Shown: positions 1 to 7,384 of the stretch, one piece after another
Layout: the number at the start of each line of letters is the position of its first letter
Position numbering within the stretch: the stretch's first letter is position 1
Origin: JBBDYD01 sp040901865
Lineage (GTDB): Bacteria; Bacteroidota; Ignavibacteria; UBA10030
DNA length: 16,625 nucleotides
NCBI GenBank assembly: GCA_040901865.1
Contig: JBBDYD010000150.1
Span: forward strand, 1-16,625
Direction of reading: 5' to 3'
Notes under the pieces: model-generated
What the model saw: the letters and a program-made list of their open reading frames with translations, nothing else
Database searches by the model: none
Told to the model about the DNA's origin: nothing
Made by a program: the position numbers and the translations under genes

Positions 1-777
1 CAGGGTGTGAAGGCTCTCATTAAAGACGAGAAGGTCGAAATCCGGTCAAATGTTGTCATTGCCGCGGATGGTGTGGAGAGCCGCGTGGGGAAGTGGGCGG
101 GAATTGACACCACCTGCCATATTCGCGATATGGAAAGCTGTGCCCAAATGACCATCGCGGGCATCGAGGTGGAAGATGACATCCTGGAATTTTATTTCGG
201 CGATGAAGTTTCTCCGGGTGGCTACCTCTGGATTTTCCCCAAAGGGAAGACCACGGCGAACGTGGGGCTTGGGATCAGCGTGGAACAGGCAAAACGAAAG
301 TCGGCAATACGGTATCTGGAGGAATTTGTGCAGAAGCGCTTCCCCGGGGCGGCAGTCCTCACACACATTGCAGGCGGAGTCCCTTGCGCGAAAACCTGTG
401 ATACGCTCGTGAAGAACAATGTTATGCTCGTGGGGGACGCCGGCCATCAGGTCAATCCGCTTTCCGGCGGAGGGATCATCAGCGGGATGATCGGCGGAAT
501 GATTGCCGGTCAGGTCGCGGCCGAGGCGATCGGCCTCAAGGATCTATCGCTCTTGAGCGACTATGAGAAGCGATGGCACAAACGCCTCGGATGGAGACAC
601 GAGGTTTTCTATAAGATCAAAGAGGCGGTTACTGATTTCAGCGATGAAACCTTAAATAATCTCGCTGTCAGCGCTCTGAAGCTTCCGGAGGAGAAACGGA
701 CTTTGGGAGGAATCTTCCGCACAGCACTCTGGAATCAACCTTCCCTTCTCCTCGATATTGCAAGAGTATTCATCTGA
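1..777 (+). CDS. Geranylgeranyl reductase family FAD-dependent oxidoreductase (5'-truncated)
   Basis: This is the C-terminal 258 residues of a flavoprotein whose reading frame is open to the first base of the window, so the N-terminal Rossmann FAD-binding part (roughly 120-140 residues) lies outside. Visible features are AADGVESRVGKWAGI (the DG motif of group A flavoproteins), the stretch YLWIFPKG at visible residues 75-82, which matches the YxWxFPKG motif of geranylgeranyl reductases, and LVGDAGHQVNPLSGGG from about residue 143, the second FAD-binding GD motif. Known members hydrogenate the double bonds of geranylgeranyl chains, either on archaeal-type ether lipids or on chlorophyll/quinone side chains. 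With no photosynthesis gene nearby, reduction of a lipid or quinone isoprenoid is the more likely role. A GTG at base 7 is internal, not a start. The family is secure; the substrate is not. Confidence 0.88.
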   Translation, partial: QGVKALIKDEKVEIRSNVVIAADGVESRVGKWAGIDTTCHIRDMESCAQMTIAGIEVEDDILEFYFGDEVSPGGYLWIFPKGKTTANVGLGISVEQAKRKSAIRYLEEFVQKRFPGAAVLTHIAGGVPCAKTCDTLVKNNVMLVGDAGHQVNPLSGGGIISGMIGGMIAGQVAAEAIGLKDLSLLSDYEKRWHKRLGWRHEVFYKIKEAVTDFSDETLNNLAVSALKLPEEKRTLGGIFRTALWNQPSLLLDIARVFI

Positions 778-847
778 CCTCACATTCCAGCCTTTCCAAG
801 GGTTTCGTTGCAAGTCAAACCGTTGAGTCGTATATTGGTATTTCAAG
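778..847 (+). promoter_or_regulatory. Intergenic promoter candidate (TTGCAA - 17 bp - TATATT)
   Basis: This is the only gap over 20 bp between genes before the right edge. It holds TTGCAA at 808-813 and TATATT at 831-836, separated by 17 bp, which resembles a sigma70-type promoter (4/6 and 5/6 matches to consensus). Transcription would begin about 842-844, only a few bases before the ATG at 848, so the message would be leaderless or nearly so; no Shine-Dalgarno sequence precedes that ATG. It would be the promoter of the long gene string that follows. A weak CCTT/AAGG hairpin near 791-801 lacks a T-tract and is not a convincing terminator for the upstream gene. Prediction by eye only. Confidence 0.4.
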
Positions 848-1915
848 ATGAGCAGCGATTCTACGTTTCCTCAGAAGATTCTCATCATCCGTACCGATCG
901 TATCGGAGATGTCGTCCTTTCGCTTCCCATGATCGCTGCCCTCAAGTCCCTTGTTCCGGAGTCCTTTGTAGCGTTCCTCCTGCGATCTTATACCAGGGAC
1001 CTTGTAGCGGATCAACCTGGCCTGGATCAAATTCTGCTCTACGACAGGGGTGGAGAACGAAAGAGATTCCGGGAAATGCTGTCAGAGCTGAGATCGCACC
1101 GGTTTGATGCCGTGATTGTGACCTATCCGACACTTCGGTTGGCGCTTCTTGTTTTTCTCGCCCGAATCCCATGGAGAGTCGGAACGGGATACCGTTGGTA
1201 CTCGTTCCTCCTTAATAAGAGAATCTATGAACACCGTAAAACGGCTGAAAAGCATGAGGCCGAATACAACCTCTCGCTTCTGAAGGTGTTCGGTGAAAGC
1301 GCCCATAGTAGTGCTTTACCACGACTGGTACTGGCGCCACGGAATAACCAGGAAGCAGAGAAGATCCTTGACGAAATGCGCATAAACGACAAAACACCGT
1401 TTGTGATTCTCCATCCCGGAAGCGGCGGATCTGCCAGGGATTGGCGGCCGGAGCTGTTTGGACGGCTCGCAGCACGCTTGACGAAGCAGGGGTTGGCAGT
1501 CGTTGTGACCGGAGGCCCGGGTGAAGAACAACTCGTCCGTACCGTGGTGCAACATTCGGCCGGCTCTGCAAGGCCACTCCCGAGGCCACTTTCCCTTTTG
1601 ACTCTGGCTGCGTTGATTCGAAAAGCAGGAGCTTTCATCTCCAACTCAACGGGTCCACTTCACATTGCTGCGGCCGTGGGAACTCCCGTTGTGGCGTTCT
1701 ATCCGCCTCTCCGGCAATGCAGTCCAACGCGATGGGGCCCGCTCACCGACCGGAAGGTCATCTTCGAGCCGAGTTCGGCCGATTGTCCCAGGTGTAAGGG
1801 CGGACCATGCGAATCGAACGATTGCATGGATCTGATCACTGTGGAAGATGTGGAGAACGCCGTGAACTCATTGATACACCGGACTTCAGGATTGAGCGTG
1901 GCTGTCGGATCATGA
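848..1915 (+). CDS. Glycosyltransferase family 9 (ADP-heptose:LPS heptosyltransferase-like)
   Basis: A 355-residue GT-B fold enzyme of the WaaC/WaaF/RfaF type, expected to transfer a heptose or related sugar from a nucleotide donor to a lipopolysaccharide core or other envelope glycan at the inner face of the cytoplasmic membrane. The N-terminal half opens with KILIIRTDRIGDVVLSLP (residues 10-27), including the conserved GD pair with the likely catalytic Asp21. The C-terminal half has HPGSGGSARDW (189-199), TGGPGE (221-226) and SNSTGPLHIAAAVGTPVVAFY (265-285), the donor-binding part. Near the C-terminus four cysteines lie at 313, 316, 321 and 326 (C-x2-C-x4-C-x4-C), perhaps a small metal site. 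The length is normal for the family. Its stop overlaps the start of the DUF3108 gene (ATGA). Acceptor and exact sugar cannot be read from sequence. Confidence 0.9.
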   Translation: MSSDSTFPQKILIIRTDRIGDVVLSLPMIAALKSLVPESFVAFLLRSYTRDLVADQPGLDQILLYDRGGERKRFREMLSELRSHRFDAVIVTYPTLRLALLVFLARIPWRVGTGYRWYSFLLNKRIYEHRKTAEKHEAEYNLSLLKVFGESAHSSALPRLVLAPRNNQEAEKILDEMRINDKTPFVILHPGSGGSARDWRPELFGRLAARLTKQGLAVVVTGGPGEEQLVRTVVQHSAGSARPLPRPLSLLTLAALIRKAGAFISNSTGPLHIAAAVGTPVVAFYPPLRQCSPTRWGPLTDRKVIFEPSSADCPRCKGGPCESNDCMDLITVEDVENAVNSLIHRTSGLSVAVGS

Positions 1916-2754
1916 CCTCTCTGCGAACTATGATCGTTCTTCTCATGGTGGCCCAGCACGCGGCCGCTCAGGTCCCCGTATCTGTTCCTCCGTTACCACC
2001 TGATACCACGGAAGTGCCGGATACTTTGAGTCCCGCGCGGGAATTCAGATTCGTAGACCAGAAGGCCTTTGGAGTCGGAGAGCGCCTGGTATATGATGTC
2101 GGCTATAGCTTCCTCACCGCCGGCGAAGCCGTCATGACCATCCCGCGCATCGACACGGTTGCCGGCCGGCCCTGTTACCAGATTCTCTTTACCGTAAATT
2201 CCACCCCCTCCTTCTCGTGGATTTTCAAAGTTGAGGACCGTTATGAAACCATGGTGGATGTCGAAGGCCTGTTCCCATGGAAGTTTTCCCAGCGCATCCG
2301 CGAGGGCAAGTACTCCCGTGATTTCGAAGCATCGTTCGACCATCGTCGCCACGTTGCGATCGTCGGGGAAAAAGAATATCCCATTCCACCCAACGTTCAT
2401 GACATTGTTTCCGCATTCTACTTTGCAAGAACGTTGGACTATTCGACAATGAGGCCGGGACAGAAAACCAACCTGGCAAATTTCTACAAGGATACGACGT
2501 ATACGTTGGCAATCAAGTTCCTGGGCTACCAGCGAATCGATGTGGACGCCGGGGAATTTGACTGCGTCCTGGTCGAACCGATGATTGCAGAAGGCGGGCT
2601 CTTCAAAGCCGAGGGACGCATCATCATCTGGATGACCAATGACGAGCGAAAGATGCCAGTGAAGGTGAGCACCAAGGTGGCCGTGGGATCGATTGAATCT
2701 GAATTGCGTGAGTATTCCGGTGTTATTGGCGAAATTCGTGCGAAGGTGAAATAA
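1912..2754 (+). CDS. DUF3108 domain exported protein
   Basis: A 280-residue protein of unknown function. I start it at ATG 1912, which overlaps the upstream TGA as ATGA and opens directly onto a signal peptide (MTSLRTMIVLLMVAQHAAAQ, probable cleavage after about residue 20). An in-frame ATG at 1807 would add 35 cysteine- and arginine-rich residues lying inside the GT9 gene and would bury the signal peptide, so I reject it. After a proline-rich linker (about 21-40), the DUF3108 domain begins near GERLVYDVGYSFLTAGEA (about 55-72) and continues in alternating beta-strand-like sequence to the C-terminus (for example YPIPPNVHDIVSAFYFAR). Family members are periplasmic or outer-membrane associated; the role is not established. 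The gene lies in a string of envelope-related genes. Confidence 0.85.
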   Translation: MTSLRTMIVLLMVAQHAAAQVPVSVPPLPPDTTEVPDTLSPAREFRFVDQKAFGVGERLVYDVGYSFLTAGEAVMTIPRIDTVAGRPCYQILFTVNSTPSFSWIFKVEDRYETMVDVEGLFPWKFSQRIREGKYSRDFEASFDHRRHVAIVGEKEYPIPPNVHDIVSAFYFARTLDYSTMRPGQKTNLANFYKDTTYTLAIKFLGYQRIDVDAGEFDCVLVEPMIAEGGLFKAEGRIIIWMTNDERKMPVKVSTKVAVGSIESELREYSGVIGEIRAKVK

Positions 2755-2756
2755 GC

Positions 2757-3728
2757 ATGCCGCGATTCAAACAAGTGGACCTGTCCGGCATCAAAACGAT
2801 CTCCATCAAGTCGCGCAAAAGTAAAATCACTCCGGCGGAATTTGCCAGGGTGCTGAAAAACCCCACGTCTGCCCGCGTCAAGGATCTTATTGACTCTCTC
2901 CCGCGGATTCTTGTTGCCAACGAATTGCGTGACTTTGTCGACGATGTGGTCCGATCGAGACGCAAAAAGAAACCGGTGATTCTCATGATGGGGGCGCATG
3001 TTATCAAAGTGGGACTCTCGCCGATCGTCATCGATCTTGTCAAAAGAGGCGTTGTGACGCATGTTGCCATGAACAGCGCGGCGGCTATTCATGACGTTGA
3101 GACCGCAATGTGGGGTCACACTTCAGAAGATGTCGCCGTCAATTTGATGGATGGCACCTTCGGCATGTCACGGGAAACCGGAGAGTTCATCAACAAAGGG
3201 CTCACGCTGGCCCTGCGCGTATCCAGCGGGGGCTTCGGTGAAGCAATGGCCAGGAAGCTGCTCGAACAGAAAGCCCGATTGCAGGCTTTCAGCATCCTGG
3301 TGCAGTGTTACAAGGAGGGAGTGCCCGTGACCGTCCATGCTGCGATCGGAACGGATATCGTGCATCAACAGCCCACCATGGACGGGTCTGCCACCGGTGA
3401 GTTGAGTTTCCGCGACTTCAAAGTTCTTGCAAATTCCGTCAAGGATCTGCAGGGCGGAGGCGTTGTTATCAATATTGGGTCCGCGGTTATCCTTCCGGAA
3501 GTGTTTCTCAAAGCGCTGACCGTGGCACGAAACCTCGGGTACAAAGCAAAAGGATTCTCTACGGCAAACTTCGACATGATCCGCCACTACAGACCGACAG
3601 TAAATGTTGTCGAAAGGCCGACACAACGGTATGGTCGCGGCTACCAATTCACCGGACATCATGAAATCATGATTCCCCTGCTTGCCGCGATGATTAATCT
3701 CCAACGCCCCGGCCGTCCCCGTCGATGA
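2757..3728 (+). CDS. Deoxyhypusine synthase-like protein
   Basis: A 323-residue, probably cytosolic protein that I place tentatively in the deoxyhypusine synthase (DHS) superfamily. The order of motifs fits: an N-terminal Rossmann-like part (PVILMMGAHVIKVGLSPIV; HVAMNSAAAIHDVE), a middle GVPVTVHAAIGTDIVHQ where DHS has its substrate-loop region, and GGGVVINIGSAVILPE (from Gly233), which lines up with the GGGVVKHH region of DHS. In true DHS the histidine after that motif and a lysine in a SWGK motif carry catalysis. Here IN replaces the histidines, and no SWGK-like lysine follows; the C-terminus reads FSTANFDMIRHYRPTVNV instead. So it is unlikely to modify eIF5A, which bacteria lack anyway. 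An SD-like AAGGTGA (2743-2749) precedes the ATG by 7 bp. Substrate unknown; the superfamily call is from memory of motifs. Confidence 0.7.
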   Translation: MPRFKQVDLSGIKTISIKSRKSKITPAEFARVLKNPTSARVKDLIDSLPRILVANELRDFVDDVVRSRRKKKPVILMMGAHVIKVGLSPIVIDLVKRGVVTHVAMNSAAAIHDVETAMWGHTSEDVAVNLMDGTFGMSRETGEFINKGLTLALRVSSGGFGEAMARKLLEQKARLQAFSILVQCYKEGVPVTVHAAIGTDIVHQQPTMDGSATGELSFRDFKVLANSVKDLQGGGVVINIGSAVILPEVFLKALTVARNLGYKAKGFSTANFDMIRHYRPTVNVVERPTQRYGRGYQFTGHHEIMIPLLAAMINLQRPGRPRR

Positions 3729-4663
3729 CGTTTCCCCCGACCGCCCCTTCCGCCGGACAGCCTGAAGAGCAAAGCTTTGTTGAACGCCACCATATCCATC
3801 CGATTGTTTTTGCGGTGGTGTCTTTGTTCATTGTTTTTGTCCTGTATCAGCTTGTTGCGGGCACGTTGACGTTTCTCATCGTGGGAGGCGGTACGGTGAC
3901 CCGGGAGAACGTAACTGAGATCCGCCTTCTCACGATGGTCGGACAATTGGTTTGCATCCTTCTGCCCACGCTCTTCCTCGCCCGGCTTCTTTCCCGCAAA
4001 ATGTCTACCGTGTTCGGGTGGCGTATCCCCTCGGTGGCCGAAACAGTGTACGCCCTGCTCGGTCTATTCTTCCTCCAACAGATCTTTCAGATTTACCTGT
4101 TCTTCCAGGATCTGATCCCCCTTCCAGAGGTGCTCCGCAATGTCCTCGACCCTTTCAAGAAGATGATCGAAGACATGTTCCGCGAATTGGTTCAGGCGGA
4201 GAGCCTTCCGGAGTTGTTCTTTGTGGTTCTCGTCGTGGCATTCGTTCCGGCCATTGTGGAGGAGCTTCTGTTTCGCGGTCTTATCCAAAAGTCGCTGGAG
4301 AAGGTTCTTCCCGGAATTCAGGCGGCCGTGCTTGCAGGCACGATTTTCGGGCTCTACCACTTCAATCCCTTTGCCGTCATCCCGCTTGTCGGCCTGGGAT
4401 GCTATTTTGGACTTCTGAGGTACCGATCGGAAAGTGTCATCATCGCCATGACAGCGCATTTTCTCAATAATGCCCTCGCGGCAATTGCCGTGTATTTTTC
4501 GATGGAATCAGAAATGATCGTCGGCGCGAAGGAGACAGCCGAACGAAATATCGGCGCTGTTTTGCTGCAATTGTTGCTCTACGTCAGCTTGTTCCTTCTT
4601 ACGTTCTTTGCTTATTTGCGGTCAACCGGGCGTACACCCAGGAATGCCGATGAAAGCTTGTGA
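3725..4663 (+). CDS. CPBP (CAAX/Abi) family intramembrane metalloprotease
   Basis: A 312-residue integral membrane protein. The family motifs are all present: EELLFR (Glu179, Glu180, Arg184), FGLYH (Phe208...His212) and HFLNN (His245, Asn249), which together form the glutamate/histidine metal-activated site of Rce1-like proteases. Hydrophobic segments lie near 27-53, 70-90, 105-130, 165-180, 200-230, 236-257 and 275-300, consistent with a multi-pass inner-membrane protein. The first 25 residues are a polar, proline-rich cytosolic tail. The start codon overlaps the preceding stop (ATGA, 3725-3728). Bacteria mostly lack prenylated CAAX proteins; known bacterial members act in peptide maturation, immunity to self-made peptides or membrane protein processing, so the substrate here is open. 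Confidence 0.9.
   Translation: MTFPPTAPSAGQPEEQSFVERHHIHPIVFAVVSLFIVFVLYQLVAGTLTFLIVGGGTVTRENVTEIRLLTMVGQLVCILLPTLFLARLLSRKMSTVFGWRIPSVAETVYALLGLFFLQQIFQIYLFFQDLIPLPEVLRNVLDPFKKMIEDMFRELVQAESLPELFFVVLVVAFVPAIVEELLFRGLIQKSLEKVLPGIQAAVLAGTIFGLYHFNPFAVIPLVGLGCYFGLLRYRSESVIIAMTAHFLNNALAAIAVYFSMESEMIVGAKETAERNIGAVLLQLLLYVSLFLLTFFAYLRSTGRTPRNADESL
4640..4643 (+). promoter_or_regulatory. Shine-Dalgarno AGGA deciding the start of the zinc-finger/DUF2007 gene
   Basis: AGGA lies 6 bp before the ATG at 4650 and inside the end of the CPBP gene. It favours 4650 over the in-frame upstream ATG codons at 4644 and 4608. Confidence 0.5.
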
Positions 4664-5099
4664 CCGGTGCCGACAGCCATTCGTTTCCTCAAATGCCGTA
4701 TGCCCCTCTTGCGGTTGTATGAGGCCGGGAGAGCGCAGGGTGGAGTGTGAACTGCACGAAGGCGCCGATGCAGTCGCCTGCTGTTTCGTCTGTGGGAAAC
4801 CCATGTGCGGGGATTGCGCCGCATGGAACGGCTCAATGTTCCTGTGCGATGTGCCGGCTCACCGAGAAATTGCGGATGGTTGGGACGTGATTGCGCAGTG
4901 CTCTTCCGTCTTTGAAGCCGATATGATAGCGATAAACCTGCGACAGGGGGGATTCCACCACATGGTGTTTTCTCCGGGAGATTTCACAGTCTCGTTTTGG
5001 CATCCCGAGTTATCCACGGCCCGCGTGTTTGTCCGAAAAGAAAATCGTGAAAAAGCCCGGATGCTTCTGGAAGCTCTTTCGCTCGAGGGGAAACCATGA
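4650..5099 (+). CDS. Zinc-ribbon / B-box-like zinc finger protein with C-terminal DUF2007-like domain
   Basis: A small protein of 149 residues, probably cytosolic, of unknown function. The N-terminal 25 residues form a short zinc ribbon (Cys4-x2-Cys7 and Cys18-x2-Cys21). Residues 33-71 hold a second cysteine/histidine array (Cys33-x2-His36, Cys45-x2-Cys48, Cys53-x2-Cys56, Cys66, His71) that resembles the spacing of a B-box zinc finger. The C-terminal part from about residue 77 (WDVIAQCSSVFEADMIAINL through the ARVFVRKENREKARMLLEAL region) looks like DUF2007, a small signal-transducing-type domain often annotated as a putative prokaryotic signal transducing protein. The start was chosen from its Shine-Dalgarno sequence; the gene overlaps the CPBP gene by 14 bp and is followed 18 bp later by cdsA, so it is translated with membrane-lipid genes. 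Confidence 0.78.
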   Translation: MKACDRCRQPFVSSNAVCPSCGCMRPGERRVECELHEGADAVACCFVCGKPMCGDCAAWNGSMFLCDVPAHREIADGWDVIAQCSSVFEADMIAINLRQGGFHHMVFSPGDFTVSFWHPELSTARVFVRKENREKARMLLEALSLEGKP

Positions 5100-5104
5100 C
5101 TATG

Positions 5105-5110
5105 AAAGGA
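5105..5110 (+). promoter_or_regulatory. Shine-Dalgarno AAAGGA before the GTG start of cdsA
   Basis: AAAGGA sits 7 bp before GTG 5118. The nearby ATG at 5102 opens only a ten-codon frame and overlaps this site, so the GTG is the better start for the CdsA frame. Confidence 0.55.
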
Positions 5111-5117
5111 TCAATCC

Positions 5118-6071
5118 GTGTCAACCCGCTTTGAGCGTTTACCGGCCCGAGTCATCGTCGCTGTTGTTGCCATTCCCCTGATCGTATTCGCCATCTTCGA
5201 GGGTGGCTATGTGTTCTTTGCACTCATCGGTGTGATTTCTGCTATTACGCTGTTTGAGTTCTACGCGATGGCACGCACCAAAGGGGCTGAGCCGCTCACC
5301 GGACTGGGAATCGCTGCCGGAATTCTCGTCAACGCGGCGTTTCTGTACGAAAGGTTCCAGGTCGAAGTCTACAGTTTCTTCGCAGAGAGGGGCTATCACC
5401 TCAAATTGTTTTCCCAACTGCAGTTCCTGTTGGTCGTGATCATAGTTTTCGTTTTGATCGCTCTTAGTATCGAATTGTTCCGGCGCAAGGGATCCCCCCT
5501 CCTGAACATCAGCACAACTCTTGCCGGCGTGCTCGTTATTTCTCTTTGCTTTGGTCTCCTGGTTGGTCTGCGCGAGCTCTATTCGGACGGATTCCCACTT
5601 CATAAGTTTTTTGGCGGGTCCTTCCGTGCAGGAGAGGAGGAATTGTCGACCGTTCGCTCCTGGGGTGGGTGGACCGTCCTTTCGGTCGTCGTGGCGCTCT
5701 GGACGTGCGACACCGCGGCATATTTTGTCGGGAGCACCTTTGGAAAACACAAGTTGTTTCCCAGTGTCAGCCCGGGCAAAACCTGGGAGGGTGCCATAGC
5801 CGGTTTCCTTGGGGCGCTGGCAGTGATGGTGACGGGAAGAGAACTGTTCCTGCCATACCTGACTCTTGCGGACGGAATTCTCCTTGGTGTGATTGTCGGA
5901 GTCTTCGGCCAGATGGGAGATCTGATTGAATCGAGGTTCAAGCGGGATGCGGGTACCAAAGATTCATCGGCGTTGATTCCCGGACACGGGGGTATGTATG
6001 ATCGCTTCGACAGCTTGGTATTTGCAGCACCGTTTGTGTATCTTTATATTGATTTTATTGTTTTGTCATGA
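5118..6071 (+). CDS. cdsA: Phosphatidate cytidylyltransferase
   Basis: A 317-residue inner-membrane enzyme that makes CDP-diacylglycerol from phosphatidic acid and CTP, the branch point for phospholipid synthesis. The family signature is complete near the C-terminus at residues 272-299: SRFKRD, KD, then HGGMYDRFDS, which carries the metal-binding aspartates and the substrate-binding lysine. Upstream are CDTAAYFVGSTFGKHKL (197-213) and SPGKTWEG (218-225), both typical of CdsA. Hydrophobic segments at about 11-45, 62-76, 100-120, 133-151, 185-197, 226-240, 252-266 and 300-315 give a multi-pass protein. The start is GTG. The length is slightly above the usual 270-300, with a longer loop around 155-182 between membrane segments. 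It is followed by rimO through an ATGA overlap. Confidence 0.95.
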   Translation: MSTRFERLPARVIVAVVAIPLIVFAIFEGGYVFFALIGVISAITLFEFYAMARTKGAEPLTGLGIAAGILVNAAFLYERFQVEVYSFFAERGYHLKLFSQLQFLLVVIIVFVLIALSIELFRRKGSPLLNISTTLAGVLVISLCFGLLVGLRELYSDGFPLHKFFGGSFRAGEEELSTVRSWGGWTVLSVVVALWTCDTAAYFVGSTFGKHKLFPSVSPGKTWEGAIAGFLGALAVMVTGRELFLPYLTLADGILLGVIVGVFGQMGDLIESRFKRDAGTKDSSALIPGHGGMYDRFDSLVFAAPFVYLYIDFIVLS

Positions 6072-7384
6072 GCAAAGACCCCAAAAAACCTAAGATAAAC
6101 GTCATTACCCTCGGTTGCTCCAAGAACATTGTGGACAGCGAGCAGCTCCTGGGTCAATTGAAACTCAACGGTGCATCCGTCGTTGATGACGTCGATCTGG
6201 CCGATATTGCCGTGATTAATACGTGCGGGTTCATCGAAGCAGCCAAGCAGGAATCCATCGATGCCATCGTCGAAGCGGTCGAGCAAAAGCAGAGAGGGAA
6301 GCTCAAAAAGGTCGTGGTGATGGGCTGCCTGTCAGAGCGCTATCGGACGGATCTTCAGAAGGAATTGCCGGGCGTCGACGCGTTCTTCGGATCCAATCAA
6401 CTTCAGGAAGTCGTTGTCGAGCTGGGAATCGACTACCGCCGTGAACTGCTTGGGGAACGCTTTCTGACAACCCCCGGCCATTTTGCCTACCTGAAGATCT
6501 CCGAAGGATGCGACCGCCCTTGCTCCTTCTGTGCTATTCCGTTGATGCGCGGTCAGCACCGCACAAAACCCATGGAGCAGATCGTCGTGGAAGCCCGATC
6601 GTTGGCCGACCGCGGTGTGAAGGAATTGATCCTCATCGGGCAGGATACCACCTTCTATGGCCTCGATCTCTACGGCAAACGACGACTTGCGGAAGTTCTT
6701 GAAACGCTGGCAGGCCTGAAGGGGATCGAGTGGATTCGCCTGATGTATGCTTATCCATCCGGTTTTCCACGTGAAGTCATTCCCGTCATGAGGGACAATC
6801 CGACGATTTGCAAGTACATCGACCTGCCCCTCCAGCACGCATCCGACTCTGTGTTGAATTCCATGAGGCGCGGTATCACGGCGAAGTCGACCAGGGAGCT
6901 TCTTGACGATCTTCGGTCAGGGATACCGAACCTGGCCATTCGCACTACATTCATTGTGGGCTATCCCAACGAGACGGATCGTGATTTCCAGGAGCTTTAC
7001 GACCTGGTCAATGAGACAAAGTTCCATCGTTTGGGCGTATTTGCGTACTCTCATGAAGAAGGAACTGCGGCGGAGAACCTCGGGGATCCCATTCCGTACA
7101 ACGTGAAGCAGGACCGGCTCTCAGCGTTGATGGAGCTTCAGAAGGAGATTTCGGAAGAAAGAAATCAGCAGCTTATGGGAGCGGAGATAAGGGTTCTTAT
7201 TGACCGCACGGAGGGTGAATTTGCTGTGGGCAGGACTCAGTGGGATGCTCCCGAGATAGACCAGGAGGTCTATGTGAAAAACGCTGGGATGGCACAAAAA
7301 GGCAACTTTTGCACTGCTACCGTTGTTGATGCTGTAGAGTACGATTTATTTGCCGATGCTTCTTTGAAGGGAAGGACTCCATGA
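6068..7384 (+). CDS. rimO: Ribosomal protein S12 methylthiotransferase RimO
   Basis: A 438-residue radical-SAM enzyme that methylthiolates the conserved aspartate of ribosomal protein S12. Domains in order: an N-terminal UPF0004 domain whose cysteines 17, 53 and 87 (TLGCSKN, INTCGF, MGCLSE) bind one 4Fe-4S cluster; a radical-SAM core from about 135 with EGCDRPCSFCAIP, giving the CxxxCxxC motif (148, 152, 155) for the second cluster; and a C-terminal TRAM domain from about 370 to 435 for substrate binding. GCSKNIVDSE at the N-terminus is the pattern of RimO rather than of the related tRNA enzymes MiaB and MtaB, and the length suits RimO. The start overlaps the cdsA stop (ATGA), and the gene ends with the same kind of overlap into the next gene. 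Confidence 0.95.
   Translation: MSKDPKKPKINVITLGCSKNIVDSEQLLGQLKLNGASVVDDVDLADIAVINTCGFIEAAKQESIDAIVEAVEQKQRGKLKKVVVMGCLSERYRTDLQKELPGVDAFFGSNQLQEVVVELGIDYRRELLGERFLTTPGHFAYLKISEGCDRPCSFCAIPLMRGQHRTKPMEQIVVEARSLADRGVKELILIGQDTTFYGLDLYGKRRLAEVLETLAGLKGIEWIRLMYAYPSGFPREVIPVMRDNPTICKYIDLPLQHASDSVLNSMRRGITAKSTRELLDDLRSGIPNLAIRTTFIVGYPNETDRDFQELYDLVNETKFHRLGVFAYSHEEGTAAENLGDPIPYNVKQDRLSALMELQKEISEERNQQLMGAEIRVLIDRTEGEFAVGRTQWDAPEIDQEVYVKNAGMAQKGNFCTATVVDAVEYDLFADASLKGRTP

Noticed and set aside
791..801. Small CCTT/AAGG hairpin as a terminator after the reductase gene
   Set aside because: Only a 4-bp stem and no T-tract.
1807..1911. N-terminal extension of the DUF3108 protein from the ATG at 1807
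   Set aside because: It lies inside the GT9 gene and would place 35 polar residues before a clear signal peptide; ATG 1912 with an ATGA overlap fits better.
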